A DNA stretch of 52,734 nt from a virus, in the IMG/VR virus record IMGVR_UViG_3300036795_000123, positions 1 to 52,734 of that record; one strand, given 5' to 3'. Positions 49,349 to 52,734 of this stretch are shown here, piece by piece; the stretch's first letter is position 1; each line of letters opens with the position of its first letter. The translations under genes were made by a program, and so were the position numbers. Under the pieces are notes generated by a model. The model was not told where the DNA came from and made no database searches. It worked only from the letters and a program-made list of their open reading frames with translations.

Positions 49349-49814
49349 CTTTCACTTCGCTCGCCCATAGTTGCCATGATGTGATCATCTGTTGCTTTCG
49401 CGCGGGGGCCTCATTCTCTACTCGCATAACACGGCCCCTCTGACGAAACACGTCCCCCACCTTCAACGACTCGAAAATCACGGGCACCCAGGCATCATCC
49501 TTTTTGATGAAGGTTTCCGCATCCGCGTCGACCCATAGACCGCATGCGCACTGCACGTGCTCTTTGCTGTACTGCTTAGGCTCGGGGACGCCTGACGTGA
49601 TGGTTGCGATGCGCGCATCTATTTCATCGTCCGTGTCCCCCCACGCTTTCTCTGCGGCGTTGAAATCGGGTCCGTACGCGTTATCGTTGCCATCCGCCTC
49701 CCACCCGCGCGTGTGCTCCTCTTGTCGCTGCCGTACCCATCGCAGCTCGGCGACGCGCGCGGCGGCGATTTTTTCGTCCGCGTCTTTCCAAATGCTCAGA
49801 TCTTCAGTGATCAT
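49329..49814 (-). CDS. Hypothetical protein with cysteine-containing beta domain
   Basis: 161 residues from ATG 49814, two bases after the primase stop. N-terminal charged helix, then VQCACGLWVDADAETFIKK and beta segments. No family recognised. Confidence 0.65.
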   Translation of the reverse strand: MITEDLSIWKDADEKIAAARVAELRWVRQRQEEHTRGWEADGNDNAYGPDFNAAEKAWGDTDDEIDARIATITSGVPEPKQYSKEHVQCACGLWVDADAETFIKKDDAWVPVIFESLKVGDVFRQRGRVMRVENEAPARKQQMITSWQLWASEVKDGDGPG

Positions 49815-49815
49815 G

Positions 49816-52269
49816 CTATCCCTCCCCGACGTGCCTAAGATCGCCGTCGACCATGGCGCGATACGGGTCACTATCCACCCCCGCACGCTGTTCTAAAAAT
49901 TGGTAAAACAATTCCGTGTTGACCCTACATGTCTGCACACGCTTGCCCTTGAATAACGCCCTTGTGACGGTACCCACCTTCTGTAACTGCACATTCGTGT
50001 TTGTCCATGGGGCTTCTTTGAAATGTTGTACCCACCGCGTGCAAATATCCGGCCCGCAAACGTATAAGCTACCTTTGCCCCAACCTGTTGCTTTTAAACG
50101 GGTCGTGTTGGCGGAATCTTTGCCCTCAAAATCATCATCCATGACGCTTTGCAGAATGGTGAATATTCGTTGCGTAGGATGATCATCGATCAAGATCGCC
50201 GAGAAGAGCCCCGTCGCTCCGCTTACGGCGAACCGGGCCCCGCGCGCCATGGGGGGTCGGCGATTTTCGGCGAGCCATAGCACGTGCTTTGCGATGTCTT
50301 CACGAGCCATTCGCTCGCACATCTCAAAAGACAACTCCGCTAAGAATCGCTTCGCCGACAGACTGCACGGGCATACCCAAATGCGTTCTTGCAACGCTTC
50401 AAGATCGTCACGCTCTAGCATGTTGTTTTGAAAATTCAACGCTTGGCTGTTGTTCGCCGCGATCATCACGCGCCGTGCCCCGAGCGACTCGCCCGTGTCG
50501 CCGTACTTTTTCTCGATCTTAAATGTGCGGTTACCCGTAAGCTTTCGCAAATGCTCGGTGACCGCAGGATCACGGGGCAGCCCCTCATCTGCGAAGATGA
50601 ACGGCGATTTTGTGATGTCAAAATTGAATTGAGTAATGGCCTGGTCGAACGTAACGGGATAACCGTGCTCCCAAATTCGCGCCAGGCCCTCCGCCAACAG
50701 CGTTTTACCGCTACCACCCGGGCCCGACAAGAATAGCGCACACAGTAGATGTGACGTGTCCGGGAACCATGACAACCATGCTTCGCCCTTGGCGTATTCA
50801 TCGCCGAACAGCGCCCGCAAAAAACCATCTACCTCATCCACATAGGTGGGCTGCAAGGAACTCTTCAAGCAAGGAAGTGTTAGCACCGTGCCGTCAAGGC
50901 GATGTTGCTGAATTCTGTTGTCGTACCTCACTATTTCCAACGACCTCGTATTTTTGTCCGTCAAGTCTTTGAGTGCCTTGGGCACCAAGCGAGGCGATTC
51001 TTTCGGGCCCCGCACGTTGTGGATCTCGATCCCGGTTGGCCGCAATAGGCCGAGATGGTGCGCCACATTTTCGGGCGTGTTCAGGAAACCCACGAGCCCT
51101 TTCAATGTCACGAAAAATATCTCTTTGCTAGCTGGCGACATGATGATCCAAATATTTTCATCGGCTGTTATCCCAAGAGCCTCGGCAATCTCTTCACGGT
51201 CATCGTCGGTGTACGCGTAGTCAGGATCGGCGACGCCGGCCGCGCGTTCGTTATCCGCGGTCGCGCGCTGCTCCTCCCACAACGCCAGCTCGGCGCACTC
51301 CGCGTGATAGGCCGCTTGGGCCGATCCGAGCCCCTCGATGATGGCAGCCATGCTGTCAGGGGGTGACTCATGTATGGCGGTCATCTCGGCTTGCGACCGC
51401 TCGAAAATCGGGGCCAGTGTCTCGGGGGGGCAATGCGGGAACTCGCGCCCGATCCTATGCGTCAGCCGGATCATTGCGTCATGACGTGAACGAAATTCGC
51501 TGTACGCTCGCCCGCCCAGGAGCGCGCTCATGGCCAAGCCGAGCGATGGATCATCTTTCTTCTCTAACTTTTGAGCCAGCTTGTGAAGTTTCGCTTCGAT
51601 CTGCGGTAAGGGAACATTTAGGACAGGGGCCTTGGGTATCTGTGAGGAGGGAAGACAGGCCATAGCCTCGATCACCGCTACGTCAAGCGGTGCGGATACC
51701 GTGTCAGAAAAGAAGCCCTCGGCCATCCAATCCAACGCCTCTTGTGATGGCGCGGCGGGAAGGTAGTACAGGTGGTTCGCGTTTTTGCATCTTGTGTCGA
51801 GTGTCCATGCATCAAAATACTTTTGCGCTTTGAGCCAAAACTTCTCCCAGCGTGCGAAGGGGATAGGCTCCGACAACGGAATGATGACGCGCACCTTATA
51901 GTGACCGGATGCGTGATAGGTGGCGTAACAACTATGCGTGGGATGCAACGCGTAAGCATGCCCCTTTAGTTTTTCCAAGAGCGCAAGTAGGGATGCCTCG
52001 GTTAGCTGCTCGTCGATATCTAGCCCGAGCAGGTGGACACTATCCACGCTGGTCCTGCACTTCCCTTTCGTTAGGTCATTCCATAGCGCCGGGACAAAAC
52101 AAGGGATGACATCCTTGCTCGGCACGATGCGCCCGCTCGTGAATAAGGCTGCGATGTCCGACCACGGTGCGCTCTGTTGCCGGATAGGGATGAGGGGAGG
52201 ATCGGTGGGTTTCTTGGGGGGACTGTTTGCCTTGCGACTCGTGTGCGTGCTGAAAGCTAGCTGTTGCAC
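49816..52269 (-). CDS. AEP-type primase fused to SF3 helicase
   Basis: 817 residues from GTG 52269 (AGGGG upstream). The N-terminal archaeo-eukaryotic primase domain has the catalytic LGLDIDE near 81-87 and the HYKVRVII strand near 123-130. The C-terminal D5/SF3 helicase has Walker A SGPGGSGKT at about 514-522, Walker B FIFADEG near 560 and ARRVMIAANNSQAL (motif C). It primes and unwinds DNA at the fork. First gene of the replication operon. Confidence 0.9.
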   Translation of the reverse strand: MQQLAFSTHTSRKANSPPKKPTDPPLIPIRQQSAPWSDIAALFTSGRIVPSKDVIPCFVPALWNDLTKGKCRTSVDSVHLLGLDIDEQLTEASLLALLEKLKGHAYALHPTHSCYATYHASGHYKVRVIIPLSEPIPFARWEKFWLKAQKYFDAWTLDTRCKNANHLYYLPAAPSQEALDWMAEGFFSDTVSAPLDVAVIEAMACLPSSQIPKAPVLNVPLPQIEAKLHKLAQKLEKKDDPSLGLAMSALLGGRAYSEFRSRHDAMIRLTHRIGREFPHCPPETLAPIFERSQAEMTAIHESPPDSMAAIIEGLGSAQAAYHAECAELALWEEQRATADNERAAGVADPDYAYTDDDREEIAEALGITADENIWIIMSPASKEIFFVTLKGLVGFLNTPENVAHHLGLLRPTGIEIHNVRGPKESPRLVPKALKDLTDKNTRSLEIVRYDNRIQQHRLDGTVLTLPCLKSSLQPTYVDEVDGFLRALFGDEYAKGEAWLSWFPDTSHLLCALFLSGPGGSGKTLLAEGLARIWEHGYPVTFDQAITQFNFDITKSPFIFADEGLPRDPAVTEHLRKLTGNRTFKIEKKYGDTGESLGARRVMIAANNSQALNFQNNMLERDDLEALQERIWVCPCSLSAKRFLAELSFEMCERMAREDIAKHVLWLAENRRPPMARGARFAVSGATGLFSAILIDDHPTQRIFTILQSVMDDDFEGKDSANTTRLKATGWGKGSLYVCGPDICTRWVQHFKEAPWTNTNVQLQKVGTVTRALFKGKRVQTCRVNTELFYQFLEQRAGVDSDPYRAMVDGDLRHVGEG

Positions 52270-52286
52270 TATCCAACGCCCCTTTT

Positions 52287-52303
52287 AGGGTGGTTGACAC
52301 CCT
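52287..52303. other. Short inverted repeat overlapping a TTGACA
   Basis: AGGGTG (52287-52292) pairs with CACCCT (52298-52303). The loop and right arm include TTGACA (52294-52299), so a regulator could sit on a -35 element. It lies just upstream of the primase start on the other strand. Confidence 0.35.
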
Positions 52304-52323
52304 AGTGGCGCGGTGGTAACACG

Positions 52324-52405
52324 AGATCAGGAGCAATCGTTGCACTACCACTGCGCGAGTTTTTAGAAGGCCCCGGGGAGGTTGTAATCCCCGGGGCCTT
52401 TGTCT
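52324..52405 (+). ncRNA. Possible small RNA gene
   Basis: TTGACA (52294-52299) and TAACAC (52317-52322) at 17-base spacing could start a plus-strand transcript near 52324 that ends at the terminator hairpin 52367-52400, giving about 80 bases with no reading frame of note. It would be divergent from the primase gene. The -10 match is poor, so this is an inference. Confidence 0.3.
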
Positions 52406-52410
52406 TTCCT
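52367..52410 (+). terminator. Strong GC-rich hairpin terminator
   Basis: A 13-bp perfect inverted repeat (52367-52379 with 52388-52400), 8-base loop, followed by T-rich TTTGTCTTTCC (from 52399). It lies in non-coding DNA with no plus-strand gene before it in this region. Confidence 0.7.
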
Positions 52411-52553
52411 GCTAGGTCAACTATCGCGTTGACGCCCTCATGTAAACCAATCGTTCCAAGGCTTGGCGTGCGCTTCCGCAGCGAGGCGATCCCTAGCCAC
52501 CACCACCGAAACACAAGTAACTAACGCCAAAACAACACAAGGTTAGAAATATT

Positions 52554-52582
52554 TTGACACGATCGTGATCAAAATAAATAGG
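52554..52582 (+). promoter_or_regulatory. Promoter-like site overlapping palindromic operator, copy 3
   Basis: TTGA-CACGATCGTG-ATCAA (52554-52572) is near-palindromic, and its first six bases are TTGACA, a consensus -35. AT-rich DNA (AAAATAAATAG) follows at -10 distance, though the hexamer is weak. GGCTCTGCCA follows at 52581-52590, as in copy 2. A regulator bound here would block the promoter leading rightward across the junction to the gene at 496. Confidence 0.45.
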
Positions 52583-52613
52583 CTCTGCCACACCGAGGCA
52601 CAGCCGTCCCGGG

Positions 52614-52734
52614 AAATATCACCCCCCAAAAGGGTGATATCACTACGCCGCTTTTTTGATGTCGCACACGATCGTGAGCACACCGAAAACAAACAACACA
52701 CGATCGTGTGTGATTTTTTCGGCTCTGCCATAGG
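52614..52734. repeat. Terminal direct repeat, right copy
   Basis: Identical to bases 1-121, including the two CACGATCGTG palindromes. See the left copy. Confidence 0.9.

Noticed and set aside
52543-52731. 62-residue minus-strand reading frame across the palindromes at the right end
   Set aside because: It reads through the inverted repeats and operator-like sites, is cysteine/serine-rich without fold-like pattern, and has no ribosome site; treated as chance opening in non-coding DNA.

Overview
The window is a complete tailed-phage genome of the siphovirus (long non-contractile tail) type. Bases 1-121 recur exactly at 52614-52734, so this is a circularly closed contig with about 52,613 unique bases. 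No integrase, transposase, rRNA, tRNA or CRISPR array was recognised, which suggests a virulent phage. The host is not stated by the sequence. Two weak clues favour Myxococcota or a relative: a lipoprotein with a Ser/Thr/Asp/Ala-rich linker just after its lipobox (9337-9864), and a sigma-region-4-like protein with a GPRPCP/C/HL zinc-like module (41760-42095).

Layout. (1) 52270-52613 joined to 1-495 is the main non-coding control region. It holds palindromic CACGATCGTG sites, promoter-like hexamers, TGTGGCA repeats, hairpins and a possible small RNA. (2) 496-11408 is a patchwork of short blocks on both strands: a ParB-domain DNA methyltransferase, a candidate small terminase, the large terminase (on the minus strand, opposite to the other virion genes), a papain-like peptidase, two lipoproteins, an adenine methyltransferase and many small proteins. 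(3) 11488-33367 on the plus strand is the virion and lysis block: portal-MuF fusion, prohead protease, capsid, head-tail connectors, tail terminator, tail tube, frameshifted tail chaperones, tape measure, distal tail protein with inserted carbohydrate-binding-like domains, hub, fibre-like proteins with export signals, then a lysis cassette. A minus-strand cassette of eight small genes (14402-16285) interrupts it. (4) 33420-34814 holds four small plus-strand genes, ending with an Acb2/Tad1-type nucleotide sponge. (5) 34857-52269 on the minus strand is the replication and metabolism operon: AEP primase-SF3 helicase, Cas4/RecB-like nuclease, SNF2-like helicase, ssDNA-binding candidate, DUF4406, family A DNA polymerase, sigma-like regulator, glycosyltransferase, C5 cytosine methyltransferase, RuvC-like resolvase, YkgJ, a degenerate oligoribonuclease and a SLOG protein.

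The minus-strand genes are chained mostly by ATGA, GTGA or TGATG overlaps. I used this rule to choose starts and to recover three very short genes (15306-15422, 37206-37367, 39098-39214) that an ORF length cut-off would miss. Replication looks self-contained (primase, helicase, polymerase, resolvase). Three DNA methyltransferases suggest defence evasion by DNA modification, and the Acb2/Tad1-like, SLOG and DUF4406 proteins suggest interference with nucleotide-signal immunity. All functions are read from motifs; no database search was run.
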